Positions 8,712 through 20,409 of a DNA stretch of 64,000 bases are shown in pieces. A program made the translations under genes and the position numbers. This DNA comes from JBBROS01 sp963752225. Its GTDB lineage: Bacteria; Pseudomonadota; Alphaproteobacteria; Acetobacterales; Acetobacteraceae. The stretch is from assembly GCA_963752225.1 (NCBI GenBank), contig CAVVXS010000015.1:1-64000 (forward strand), given 5' to 3'. Numbering within the stretch: the stretch's first letter is position 1; each line of letters opens with the position of its first letter. The notes below the pieces were generated by a model. The model was not told the origin of the DNA. It ran no database searches and saw nothing but the letters and a program-made list of their open reading frames with translations.

Positions 8712-9593
8712 ATGACGCGGGAACTTAAAACCCACCCCGAGACAGTGTCCTACTGCACGACCTGTAAGGGCCGGCTCAAGCACCTGAAAGAGTCGTTGCT
8801 TGCAAATATGGCAGCAGAGCGGAGCAACGTAAACGTCCAGTTCGTTGTCTTGGACTACGGCTGTCCCGATGGAACGTTTGACTGGCTAAAGCAGACATTT
8901 GGTCCCGAAATCGAGTCCGGACGGTTGAAGTGCGCCCGCTATGAATCAGCGCCCACCTTCGAGCACGCGCATGCCAAGAACATGGTCCACCGCCTCGCGA
9001 CGGGAGATATTCTTTGTAACGTAGATGCCGACAATTTCATTGCGCCCAATTTCTCAAGGTGGCTCGCCCAGACATTTTCTGATACGCCTGAGACAATTGT
9101 CTTAAATATGCCTGTCACGCTTGGCCGAGAATTAGAACAGAAGATCTTGTGGCGCCTTCTGCGAAAGAGGCTACCGACGCACGGACTAGCCGGGCGAATT
9201 GCGATCCGGCGGACAGACTTTGAACGGTTGCGTGGCTACGATGAAAGCGGGTTTTCCGGTTCAGGCGGAGAAGACATTGACTTCGGGCTGCGCTCCCGTG
9301 AGATCAATCTTAAAGCTACAAAGATACCACATCGCCTTTGGGGTGATGTCATTCGGCACGGAGACCACGAGCGCTTTAAGTTCTCGTCCAATACAAACAA
9401 GATGGTCCTTGAGAAGAGCCTAAAAACGTCAAGGGTCGGACAACTTCTATCCGGAATACATGTCGTCAGACAGCGGCGCGAACTTTTGGTCAATCGAGAC
9501 GGTAATGTCGGTTGCGGCAGCGTTTACATCAACTTCGATGTAGATCCCACGACAATAAGCCCCTTGGAAACTCTCTACCAGGCAGCCGCTTAG
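8712..9593 (+). CDS. Glycosyltransferase, GT2/galactosyltransferase-like (GT-A fold)
   Basis: A 293-residue soluble protein. The N-terminus TVSYCTTCKGR with LKESLLANM fits the nucleotide-sugar-binding start of GT-A enzymes. VDADNFIAPNF provides the DxD metal site, and SGSGGEDIDFGLR matches the GGEDxD motif of galactosyltransferase and chondroitin-polymerase type domains, where the acidic residues act in catalysis. ATG at 8712 is preferred because GGAGA lies six bases upstream; an in-frame TTG at 8688 is less likely. The gene is AT-richer than most of the window and uses a different codon mix, pointing to transfer. Its role is probably addition of a sugar to a surface glycan. The acceptor is unknown. 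Confidence 0.75.
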   Translation: MTRELKTHPETVSYCTTCKGRLKHLKESLLANMAAERSNVNVQFVVLDYGCPDGTFDWLKQTFGPEIESGRLKCARYESAPTFEHAHAKNMVHRLATGDILCNVDADNFIAPNFSRWLAQTFSDTPETIVLNMPVTLGRELEQKILWRLLRKRLPTHGLAGRIAIRRTDFERLRGYDESGFSGSGGEDIDFGLRSREINLKATKIPHRLWGDVIRHGDHERFKFSSNTNKMVLEKSLKTSRVGQLLSGIHVVRQRRELLVNRDGNVGCGSVYINFDVDPTTISPLETLYQAAA

Positions 9594-9605
9594 TCGGGGA
9601 GCAAA

Positions 9606-9803
9606 TCACGCCTCGTCGCCTATGTCGAGGCGCTGACCCGCTCACTTGGCCACGCTGACCGGGCCGCACCGTTCCAGTCCTACTGCACAGGCCTTTAACT
9701 GTCTAACACGCAAAAGAACGTCGAGCCGATGGCAGCGCTCGTCGAACCCTGTTGTGTCCAAGCCGCCCGTCGATCGTTGCATCATTGCGTGGCCGAGGCC
9801 GGG
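9606..9803 (+). pseudogene. IS701-family transposase, N-terminal remnant
   Basis: The plus strand reads RLVAYVEALTRSLGHADRA and FQSYCTGL, then a stop near 9700, and resumes as NVEPMAALVEP and AARRSLHHCVAEA. This is the N-terminal region of IS701-type transposases (usual pattern HADR...YCTGLLLPGERKSVEPMAA). The PGERKS stretch is destroyed and the fragment ends abruptly near 9803, where an IS3 fragment begins on the other strand. No inverted repeat was identified. Confidence 0.65.
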
Positions 9804-10250
9804 TGTCTGGTAACCCAAGCTCGAATGCGAGCGGGCTTCGTTGAAGTGCTGCCGCCAGGTCTCGATCACCACCTTCGCATCCGCGCGCGAGCGGAACCAT
9901 TCGACGCTGAGGCATTCCTCGCGGAACTTGCGGTTGAAACTCTCGCCGATGCCGTTCTGCCAAGGCTGGCCAGGATCGATCAGCGCGGCGCTGATGCCTT
10001 GCGCCGTGATCCACCTCAGCAACGTGCGCGAGACGAACTCCTGACCATTGTTGGAACGCAGGAAGGCGGGCGCACCGCGTTCGCTGACCAGGCGCGACAA
10101 CACCTCGACCATGCGGGCGGAGCGGATGCTCGCGCCCACATCGATCGCCAAACCGCGCGGGTGAACTCATCGGTTACGTCAGGCACTTCACCGCCGACCG
10201 TTGGCGCAGGTGTCGAACACGAAGTCGTAGCTCCGGACTTGGTTGGCCGC
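9804..10250 (-). pseudogene. IS3-family transposase (OrfB integrase core) remnant
   Basis: On the minus strand the sequence encodes, with at least two frame changes, NQVRSYDFVFDTCANGR, then DEFTR, then IDVGASIRSARMVEVLSRLV, RSNNGQEFVSRTLLRW, LIDPGQPWQNGIGESFNRKF and SHSSLGYQTPG. This is the rve integrase core of IS3-family OrfB. The second catalytic Asp of the usual RSDNG motif is Asn, and the N-terminal half plus OrfA are missing. The fragment is bounded by an IS701 remnant on one side and an IS66 remnant on the other, so it is a dead relic. Confidence 0.8.
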
Positions 10251-10274
10251 TGTCGGCGTTCAAGGCCGAGCAGG

Positions 10275-10394
10275 TCAAAGCCATCTGGATGGGTATCCCG
10301 GGCTGCTCCAGGTCGACGCCCGTGGCGGCTACGACCAGCTCCACGAGCCCGGACGCAAGCCAGGCCCGGTTCTGGACGCGGCATGCTGGGCGAA
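10275..10394 (+). pseudogene. IS66-family transposase remnant, first piece
   Basis: The frame HLDGYPGLLQVDARGGYDQL, EPGRKPGP and DAACWA matches the central catalytic region of IS66 TnpC (usual pattern LQADAYAGF...EPGRKPG...ACWAH). It stops after TGGGCG at 10394. The next expected residues, H(A/G)xRKFF, occur at 12131 on the same strand, so about 1.7 kb of foreign DNA separates the halves: a small gene that was itself later hit by an IS630 element. Confidence 0.75.
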
Positions 10395-10488
10395 GCTAAC
10401 CAAAGTTCCGCGCGCGCAGCGTGGGGAATGGCGGCGGAGGGTATCCGTCCGCCGAAGGCCGCGTGGCGGCGAACCATGTCGGATGCGA

Positions 10489-10574
10489 TCAGTGTGTTTC
10501 AAACTCTGGGCGTAGCGCGACGAGTATTTCAGCTACGCCTTTGCTGCGCTCTGCGAGGCGCGGGTGACGTCCTA
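10489..10574 (-). pseudogene. 3' part of a small gene split by IS630
   Basis: Read on the minus strand from the IS edge, this segment encodes GRHPRLAERSKGVAEILVA then LRPEFETH and a TGA stop at 10491-10489. It continues in frame from the 5' part at 11723-11945 once the IS630 element and one TA are removed. Together they make a 102-residue protein. It has no start signal of its own and is presumably not expressed as a separate product. Confidence 0.7.
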
Positions 10575-11720
10575 GTGGATGAAATCCGACGCTTGAGTTT
10601 ATTTGGGATTCCCACGGCTCGGCGCGGTGTGCGAGTCGGGTGCATGCGCACCGGTGTCATTGTCGAAGTCTCTCCCGCCGACCGCGAGCGTCTTGCCGCC
10701 ATCGCGACCGATCGTAACAGCCCGCAGAAGCATGCCTGGCGGGCTCGGATCATTCTGCTGACCGGCGAAGGCTGCGGGACGGCGGAGATCATGCGAGAGG
10801 CTGGTGTGGCCAAGACCGCGGTCTGGCGCTGGCAGGAGCGGTTCATGCAGCAGGGCGTGGACGGGCTGCTGCGCGACAAGACGCGCCCGTCGCGCATTCC
10901 GCCACTCGCGCCGGAGATCGCCGAGCGCGTCGTGGCGCTCACGATCGAGCCGCCGCCGGGCGAGACGACGTACTGGACCGCCTCGGCGATGGCCAACGTG
11001 ATCGGCATCAGCGTCAGTTCGGTGCAGCGCATCTGGCGTGCCCATGGCCTGCAGCCGCACCGGCTGCGCCAGTTCAAGCTGTCCAACGACCCGCAGTTCG
11101 CCGCCAAGCTGCGCGACATCGTCGGCCTCTACGTTGACCCACCGGCACATGCCGTTGTCCTGTCGGTGGACGAGAAAAGCCAGATCCAAGCGCTCGACCG
11201 GACGCAGCCGGGTCTGCCGCTCAAGCGCGGACGGTGCGGCACGATGACGCACGACTACAAGCGAAACGGCACCACCACTCTGTTTGCCGCCCTGAACGTG
11301 CTCGAAGGCAAGGTCATCGGCCGCTGCATGCAGCGCCATCGCCATCAGGAGTTCATCCGTTTCCTCAACGCCATTGAGCGTGATGTTCCGGCCGGCAAGC
11401 TGATCCACGTGATCCTGGATAACTATGCGGCGCATAAGCATCCCAAGGTCATCGAGTGGCTCGGCCGCCACCCGCGGATCACGTTCCATTTCACCCCGAC
11501 CTCGGCGTCGTGGGTCAACGCGGTCGAGGGCTTTTTCGCCAAGTTGACCAAGCAGCGGCTCCGGCGCGGCGTGTTCCACTCCCTCGTCTCGCTTCAAGAG
11601 GCGATCAACCGATACGTCAGCCAGACCAACGAAGACCCACGTCCGTTCCGTTGGATCAATGATCCGGACAAGATCATCGCCGCTGTCCGGCGAGGGCATC
11701 AAACGTTAGACTCGATCCAC
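10575..11720 (+). mobile_element. IS630-family insertion sequence, 1146 bp, TA target duplication
   Basis: The element is bounded by TA dinucleotides (10573-10574 and 11721-11722), the hallmark target of IS630/Tc1-mariner elements. Its ends are imperfect inverted repeats: GTGGATGAAATCCGACGCTT on the left and, reverse-complemented, GTGGATCGAGTCTAACGTTT on the right. It carries one intact transposase gene. Removing it with one TA restores the reading frame of the small gene it interrupts, which fixes the boundaries to the base. Confidence 0.9.
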
Positions 11721-11723
11721 TAG
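10644..11723 (+). CDS. IS630-family transposase
   Basis: This 359-residue protein has an N-terminal helix-turn-helix region (CGTAEIMREAGVAKTAVWRW, then QGVDGLLRDKTRP), a second DNA-binding segment (TASAMANVIGISVSSVQRI) and a DDE catalytic core. The catalytic residues are D176 in LSVDEKSQIQAL, D259 in VILDNYAAHKHP and E295 in WVNAVEGFFAKL. All are present and the frame is intact, so the element may be active. I chose the ATG at 10644, 69 bases inside the left end. The TAG stop is made from the duplicated target TA plus the first base of flanking DNA, so the element does not carry its own complete stop codon. Confidence 0.9.
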   Translation: MRTGVIVEVSPADRERLAAIATDRNSPQKHAWRARIILLTGEGCGTAEIMREAGVAKTAVWRWQERFMQQGVDGLLRDKTRPSRIPPLAPEIAERVVALTIEPPPGETTYWTASAMANVIGISVSSVQRIWRAHGLQPHRLRQFKLSNDPQFAAKLRDIVGLYVDPPAHAVVLSVDEKSQIQALDRTQPGLPLKRGRCGTMTHDYKRNGTTTLFAALNVLEGKVIGRCMQRHRHQEFIRFLNAIERDVPAGKLIHVILDNYAAHKHPKVIEWLGRHPRITFHFTPTSASWVNAVEGFFAKLTKQRLRRGVFHSLVSLQEAINRYVSQTNEDPRPFRWINDPDKIIAAVRRGHQTLDSIH

Positions 11724-11945
11724 CCCCATGTGCTCGGCGGCGACGTAGTACAGACAAGCCGCGATCACATCGGCTGTCGCTTTTTCGTCCATCAGCATGA
11801 CGTAGGCTTTGTCTGCATATCTGTCGTATTCGTCGCTTGCCTCTGGGACATCATGAATCCCGATCGGGTCCCAGTCGTGAAGCAGAATCCGACGCACGCG
11901 AGCCCGGTTTTCCCGAGATTGATACTTATTGCGCCCTTCTGCCAT
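11723..11945 (-). pseudogene. 5' part of a small conserved-looking gene, interrupted by IS630
   Basis: ATG at 11945 begins MAEGRNKYQSRENRARV, followed by LHDWDPIGIHDVPEA and DEYDRYADKAYVMLM, ending AACLYYVAAEHMG at the IS edge. Translation now runs a few codons into the IS (LVDRV) and stops at 11706. The WDPIG and EYD-Y pattern recalls small uncharacterised bacterial proteins of about 90-100 residues; I know no function for them. The missing 28 residues lie at 10489-10572. The gene sits inside an IS66 relic, so it may have arrived with mobile DNA. The truncated product of 79 residues could still be made. Confidence 0.65.
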
Positions 11946-12130
11946 CGCTGCTCCTACGCCGCCTTAGCAGCGCTATCGATTTGGTTTGTAACCGACCGGT
12001 GAGCTTCGGCGAGCACCACGGCCGGTCAGGCTGCGGCGGGGATGGCGCGCTCAGAGGCACCGGAATGCTCGAGCTCGGCCCGGCTTCAATCCTGGTAGGC
12101 GGTGCCCGCCGGGCGGTTACGGCGGAGGGG
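11946..12130. other. Spacer upstream of the interrupted small gene, between IS66 pieces
   Basis: About 185 bases separate the small gene's start from the second IS66 piece. They should carry the small gene's promoter. Neither this stretch nor its counterpart at 10395-10488 shows inverted repeats or a target duplication that would identify the element which carried the small gene into IS66. Confidence 0.4.
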
Positions 12131-12520
12131 CATGCACAGCGGAAGTTCTTCGTGCTGGCCGACATCGAGGGCAGCGCGCGCCGGGCCGCGCAGGGCAAGG
12201 CTCTGGCGGTGCTGTCGCCGATCTGCCTGGCCGTGCAGCGCATCGACGCCCTGTTCGACATCGAGCGCGACATCAATGGCCACGCTGCTGACGCGCGTCA
12301 CGTGATCCGACAAGCCGTGTCGGCACCACTGGTCGTTGAACTGCATCGGTGATTCGGCGAGCAGCGCACGAGGCTGTCACGCGGCAACGGCGCTGCCCGC
12401 GTCATCGCGACTACCTCTGAAACGCTGGCCGGCGTTCACCCGGTTCCTGGACGGCATTAGCGGCATTGTTCGAAATGCAGATCCGCCCATCGGCTGAGCG
12501 CGCGACTTTGCCGTCAGCGG
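12131..12520 (+). pseudogene. IS66-family transposase remnant, second piece
   Basis: The plus strand continues the IS66 TnpC sequence: HAQRKFFVLADIE, then QRIDALFDIERDING and SAPLVVELHR. A TGA stands where Trp is usual. With frame changes EQRTRLSRGN and LKRWPAFTRFLD follow. The next TnpC motif, DGRICISNNAA, is found only on the minus strand at 12462-12491, after which AERA resumes on the plus strand. The relic therefore has stops, frameshifts and a local inversion. It decays before the tRNA-fMet gene. Confidence 0.75.
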
Positions 12521-12588
12521 TCAGACCAGCGGTGCAACAGGGACACGTTGGTTTATGGCTCTTGCTTTGCGGTGCCCCAAACGCCGAC

Positions 12589-12606
12589 GGCGCCCGTGTG
12601 GGCGCC
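12589..12606 (-). terminator. Possible rRNA-operon terminator hairpin
   Basis: A perfect 7-bp stem, GGCGCCC and GGGCGCC with a GTGT loop, lies about 33 bases beyond the 3' end of tRNA-fMet. Reading on the minus strand it is followed by GTCGGCGTTTGG, a poor U-tract, so termination may need Rho or another site. Confidence 0.4.
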
Positions 12607-12638
12607 AGTGGCGGATGAGTTTGCATTGGTTGTTGATT

Positions 12639-12715
<77 letters not shown>

Positions 12716-12762
12716 TTGGTGTTTGGTGTGTTTGTTTATTCGGGTTTGATTGGTTTGGAAGA

Positions 12763-12876
12763 CCTGGCGGCGACCGACTTTCCCGCCGCTTGAGCGGCAG
12801 TATCATGGGCGCTGGAGGTTTTCACGTCCGAGTTCGGGATGGGATCGGGTGTTGTCACTCCGCCATGGCCACCAGG
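12763..12876 (-). rRNA. rrf: 5S ribosomal RNA
   Basis: About 114 bases between complementary ends (CCTGGCGGC at the 3' side and CCTGGTGGCCATGGCGG at the 5' side on the minus strand), with the conserved CCCGAACTCGGACGTGAAA-type loop visible in complement. Its place between 23S and tRNA-fMet confirms it. Ends are estimated to within a few bases. Confidence 0.9.
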
Positions 12877-12975
12877 TCGTCCAAGCCAATGGCCCGACAT
12901 GTGGTGAGGAACTGGTGCGTGGTTACGTGCTTGCTTTGTGTGTGTGGGTTGTGTTGGGGATCTGTGCCGGGTTTT

Positions 12976-13011
12976 GCGCCGGGTTGGTACTGTGCATGGG
13001 ATAGATGGAGC
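12976..13011 (-). other. 3' arm of the 23S processing stem
   Basis: This segment is complementary, with a few mismatches, to 15732-15765, so in the transcript the two would pair and enclose 23S. Shared core strings in complement are CACAG, ACCAACCCG and GCTCCATC. This is the usual geometry of an RNase III-cut stem. The inference is from sequence only. Confidence 0.7.
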
Positions 13012-15731
<2,720 letters not shown>

Positions 15732-15765
15732 GCTCCATCCACCCATACACAGAACCAACCCGCGC
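15732..15765 (-). other. 5' arm of the 23S processing stem
   Basis: It is the partner of 12976-13011 and lies directly upstream of 23S in the transcript. Paired, the two arms would place both 23S ends together for RNase III cutting. Confidence 0.7.
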
Positions 15766-16251
15766 AGAAGCGCGTGCCATAACTTCTCATGGCAGCACGC
15801 CACAACCTTGGTTTGTCCCGGTCGCTGAGCAGATCCTCAACAACACACACACACTTACACGCCCCTGAACCCTGCAACCCATCCACGCTCGGCCGATCAT
15901 GATCCTTCGCAGAACCACCACCGGCACGGGTCAGACAACCACGCGGATGCATCACGGACCCCTCGCCACCACCCACCGCATGAGGCAGGTCCGCAGACCC
16001 ACCCCGTGCAGGAGAAGCAACCGAGTTGTCCTGCGCGCCCAGGAGCGCACCAGAACCTGATTCACATGTGACAAAGACCAAAACACCCGGCACACCCGCG
16101 CCACGTCCCGCCCAACGGCAGTGACGCAGCCACGCTGCACCGAACCCAAACCCAAACCACGACAAGTCCAACGCCGCACGGACGCACGGGCACCAAGCCG
16201 AACCGGCCGGCGCCGCGGAAGCGGCACAACCGGTGAGACCAAAGCGAACCA
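15766..16251 (-). other. 23S-tRNA-Ala internal transcribed spacer
   Basis: About 490 bases with no gene. In the transcript sense it is G/U-rich, while the 23S-5S spacer (12877-12975) is A/C-rich, consistent with the two forming extended secondary structure around 23S. A local hairpin is visible at 15765-15802 (GCGCGTGCCAT, CTCATGGCAGCACGC). Confidence 0.6.
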
Positions 16252-16324
16252 TGGAGGTGGACGGGATCGAACCGACGACCCCCTGCTTGCAAAGCAGGTG
16301 CTCTCCCAGCTGAGCTACACCCCC
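16252..16324 (-). tRNA. tRNA-Ala (TGC)
   Basis: A 73-base gene in the 16S-23S spacer. The acceptor GGGGGTG pairs with CACCTCC, the anticodon loop is TTTGCAA, and the T-loop reads TTCGATC. The bases after discriminator A73 are TGG, so the CCA end is not encoded and must be added by the CCA-adding enzyme, unlike tRNA-Ile and tRNA-fMet of the same operon. Confidence 0.95.
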
Positions 16325-16375
16325 AAACCCGGCAAGCCCGGCCAACGTCCCATCCGCCCAACCACCATGAAACCA

Positions 16376-16452
<77 letters not shown>

Positions 16453-16773
16453 ATCCCGCGCCCGCCGCCCCAGCCTCGTAACCCCCGCATGCCCAAAGCA
16501 GGCACCCAGCAGGTCGCGCGGCCGCAGCGTGCGGCAAACTGTCGTGGAAGGGATATGTTGACGGCGCCTTGGCGCAAGCGCCCCGGCGGTCTTGTCCGGC
16601 CAACCCGCTGCCTCGACCCGGCGTCCATTGCGGACCCAAACCTGGTCAGAGCCTCAAGCTCCAGACACCCCCACGCATCCGCGTGAAGGCCTTGATCGTT
16701 GAACGCGAACCAAACACGGAAGCCGAAGCTTCCAACCCGATCCGATCAGACCGGCTGCTCGATCCACATCCTT
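16453..16773 (-). other. 16S-tRNA-Ile spacer, contains the 3' arm of the 16S processing stem
   Basis: About 320 bases without a gene. Positions 16545-16575 are the reverse complement of 18668-18698 at 28 of 31 positions, with the shared core CAACATATCCCTTCCA. The two segments enclose the 16S gene and would pair in the precursor, forming the RNase III processing stem. Confidence 0.75.
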
Positions 16774-18261
<1,488 letters not shown>

Positions 18262-18969
18262 ATCACAGCTCAAACCAGCCAAAAGCCAGCCCAAACCATC
18301 ACGAACACACCCAAGATTACGCTCGATCCAAAACCCCAATCCAAAAACACTCTGACGTCCAAACCAACCAGGCCAAAACCAACCCGATCAGCTCCTCATC
18401 TCCAGAATATGCCAAACCAAGCATCCCAGCGATCAGCAGCCCCAGATCAGCCCAAACCCGCCAGCCAAAACCCCAAAAGCATCCGTCCCTGGATCAAAGT
18501 CCAAGTCACAGCATCATCCCAAGCGAAAGCCCAGAACAAAAACCCCAACCAAACTCACGTCCAACAACAAACACCCAAAGCCTCGGCAAACAGACCAAGC
18601 CAAACATAAAAGCCGCCAAAAACACCCGCCAACGTGCCATCCCTCAACAGAATAACACATCAGCAAAGCGCCAAAACGCCGCCAACATATCCCTTCCATA
18701 ACCGATTTACTTGTCAAATGAACATGCCGGAACCGAAAACACTGCCCGCCCCCAAAGTCAGAGGGAAGGCCGAACTCTCGATCTCGACGGGTCTCGCGGT
18801 AAGAAACGCGAGCCAGAGAACCTACCCGAACCGCTGTGATCGCGTCAACCGCGATCTCGCTGCCGGTGACGGGGAGATAGGCCCCCGCTCGATGAACGTC
18901 AACGGTCAATTATGACCATTCCGCTTTCGACGTGCTGCCTGCCCGTCGGACAGACCCCTGAACCGCCCC
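18262..18969 (-). promoter_or_regulatory. rRNA-operon leader and tandem promoter region
   Basis: No gene is supported between 16S and the lytic transglycosylase. The leader (18262-18700) is strikingly A/C-rich on the plus strand, thus G/U-rich in the transcript, and contains the 5' arm of the 16S processing stem at 18668-18698. Upstream on the minus strand are three TTGAC(A/G) hexamers. The one at 18902-18897 is followed after 17 bases by TATCTC (18879-18874). The one at 18848-18843 is followed after 18 bases by TAGGTT. The one at 18717-18712 has only a poor -10, and its start would fall inside the processing arm. I favour the two upstream sites as the rrn promoters. Confidence 0.55.
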
Positions 18970-19617
18970 TTACGGACCGCTCAGAGACCCGGCAACCCGC
19001 CCCGCCGATCTCGGCCCGGCGCCACGGAAGACGCGCATCTGCCCGCCACCAGGAAAGGTCACCACTTCCACGCCACCCTGGCCTTGGGTGACGGCCAGCG
19101 GCCACCCCGCCCACACCGCCGCAACCAACCGCCCGTATTTCGCGCCCAGTTCCGGCGTCGACGAGTGGTAGGCGGCCGCGGCCCGGGTCCAATCGCCAAG
19201 CCGGCCGTACAATGACGCCAGGAATTGCGCCGCGTACAGTGCATTGGCCGCCGGGTCGAACGCGTCCTCGAGCGTGCGGAATGCGGTCGGGTGATGCAGC
19301 AGGTTGACCTGCAAGCAGCCGACGTCGATCGAGGAGATGCCCCGCTCTTGCAGCCGCTCGACTGCCCGGATCGCCTCCTCGCGGTCCGGGTAGAACGTGC
19401 CGACGCCCTCGGCGGTGACGGTCCAGGGCCAGGGTGCTCGCACCCCGGTGTGTGGATCGGACCGCCCGCTCTCGACCAAGCCGATCGCCGCCAGCAGCCC
19501 CGGAGCAGTGCCGCGCGTCTTCTCCGCCGCCGCGACCGCCGCTCCGCACCCCGGCACCGCCGCGCCCCACGCGGACCCGCCGATCAGGCAGGCCAGCGCA
19601 ACCATCATCGTTCGCAT
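18970..19617 (-). CDS. Small lytic transglycosylase (SLT domain)
   Basis: This 215-residue exported protein starts with a signal peptide (MRTMMVALACLIGGSAWGA). It has a goose-type lysozyme/SLT fold: AAIGLVESGR carries the catalytic Glu, SIDVGCLQVN is the second conserved strand, and AAAAYHSSTPELGAKY closes the domain. It would cleave peptidoglycan in the periplasm, leaving 1,6-anhydro ends. I chose the ATG at 19617 because it opens a proper signal peptide; an in-frame start 36 bases earlier adds charged residues. The protein is short, with no extra binding domain, like SLT proteins that help secretion systems cross the wall, but none is nearby. It is divergent from the DUF1028 gene. Confidence 0.8.
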   Translation of the reverse strand: MRTMMVALACLIGGSAWGAAVPGCGAAVAAAEKTRGTAPGLLAAIGLVESGRSDPHTGVRAPWPWTVTAEGVGTFYPDREEAIRAVERLQERGISSIDVGCLQVNLLHHPTAFRTLEDAFDPAANALYAAQFLASLYGRLGDWTRAAAAYHSSTPELGAKYGRLVAAVWAGWPLAVTQGQGGVEVVTFPGGGQMRVFRGAGPRSAGRVAGSLSGP

Positions 19618-19688
19618 TCCGCGACTTATGCGAGCGCCGGGACCGCGGCGCAACTTGCTCCACCCAAACGACCGCGCAACACTCGGTC

Positions 19689-20408
19689 ATGACCTATTCG
19701 ATCCTCGTGCACGATCCCGAGACGGGGGCGTTCGGCGCCGCCGTCGCGTCCCGCTTCTTCGCCGTCGGCGCGCTGTGCACCCACGCCGAAGGACGGGTCG
19801 GCGCCTTGTCCACCCAGGCGCTGGTGAACCCGTCGTACGGGCCCGACGGCATGGCGCTGCTGCGCGAGGGGCTGTCCGCGCAAGCCGTCGTCGATCGCCT
19901 CGTCAGCCCCGACCCAGGCCAGCGGCAGCGGCAGCTGCACGTCATCGACGCGTCCGGCGCGGTGGCGCAGCACACCGGCCCCGATTGCGTCACCTGGGCC
20001 GGGCAGCGGCATGGCCGGCACGTTTCGGTGGCCGGGAACATGCTGGCCGGGGCGCCGGTGCTCGACGCCATGCTGGACGGGTTCGCCGGCGCCACTGGTC
20101 CGCTGGCGCTTCGTCTCATCACTGCGCTGCAGGCGGGAGAAGCTGCCGGCGGCGACAAACGGGGCCGGCAGAGTGCCGCCGTCCGCGTCCACACCGACGG
20201 CCCGGTGCCGGATCTCGACATCCGCGCCGACGACCACCCCGACCCGCTGGCCGAACTGCGGCGTCTGCACCGGGTCAGCCTCGAGCGGTTCGCGGTGTTC
20301 CGGCGCATGATGGCCGGCCGCGGCACCGGCTGGGGCGTCTTGGACCGCGCCGAGATCGAGGCCGCCGTGGCCCGCGACGGGCAGCCGCCCAATGGCGGGG
20401 GACGCTGA
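19689..20408 (+). CDS. DUF1028 family protein (Ntn-hydrolase-like)
   Basis: The 239-residue protein begins MTYSILVHDPETGAFG. It follows the DUF1028 pattern: AVASRFFAVGALCTHAEG, GALSTQALVNPSYGP, the histidine-containing GRHVSVAGNMLAG, and AGGDKRGRQSAAV. These proteins have an Ntn-hydrolase-like fold and are thought to be peptidases or amidases, but the reaction is not established. It is cytoplasmic as far as I can see. It ends one base before the ATG of a peptide-type ABC substrate-binding protein, so the two form an operon, which suggests that DUF1028 acts on a compound taken up by that transporter. Confidence 0.85.
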   Translation: MTYSILVHDPETGAFGAAVASRFFAVGALCTHAEGRVGALSTQALVNPSYGPDGMALLREGLSAQAVVDRLVSPDPGQRQRQLHVIDASGAVAQHTGPDCVTWAGQRHGRHVSVAGNMLAGAPVLDAMLDGFAGATGPLALRLITALQAGEAAGGDKRGRQSAAVRVHTDGPVPDLDIRADDHPDPLAELRRLHRVSLERFAVFRRMMAGRGTGWGVLDRAEIEAAVARDGQPPNGGGR

Positions 20409-20409
20409 C

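Noticed and set aside
9729..10643. A 5' extension of the IS630 transposase frame to 664 residues
   Set aside because: The extension crosses IS701, IS3 and IS66 remnants and the left end of the element; it is open by chance.
10489..11945. Toxin-antitoxin reading of the split small gene
   Set aside because: There is one frame only, interrupted by IS630, with no partner gene; the rebuilt protein does not resemble toxin or antitoxin families I know.
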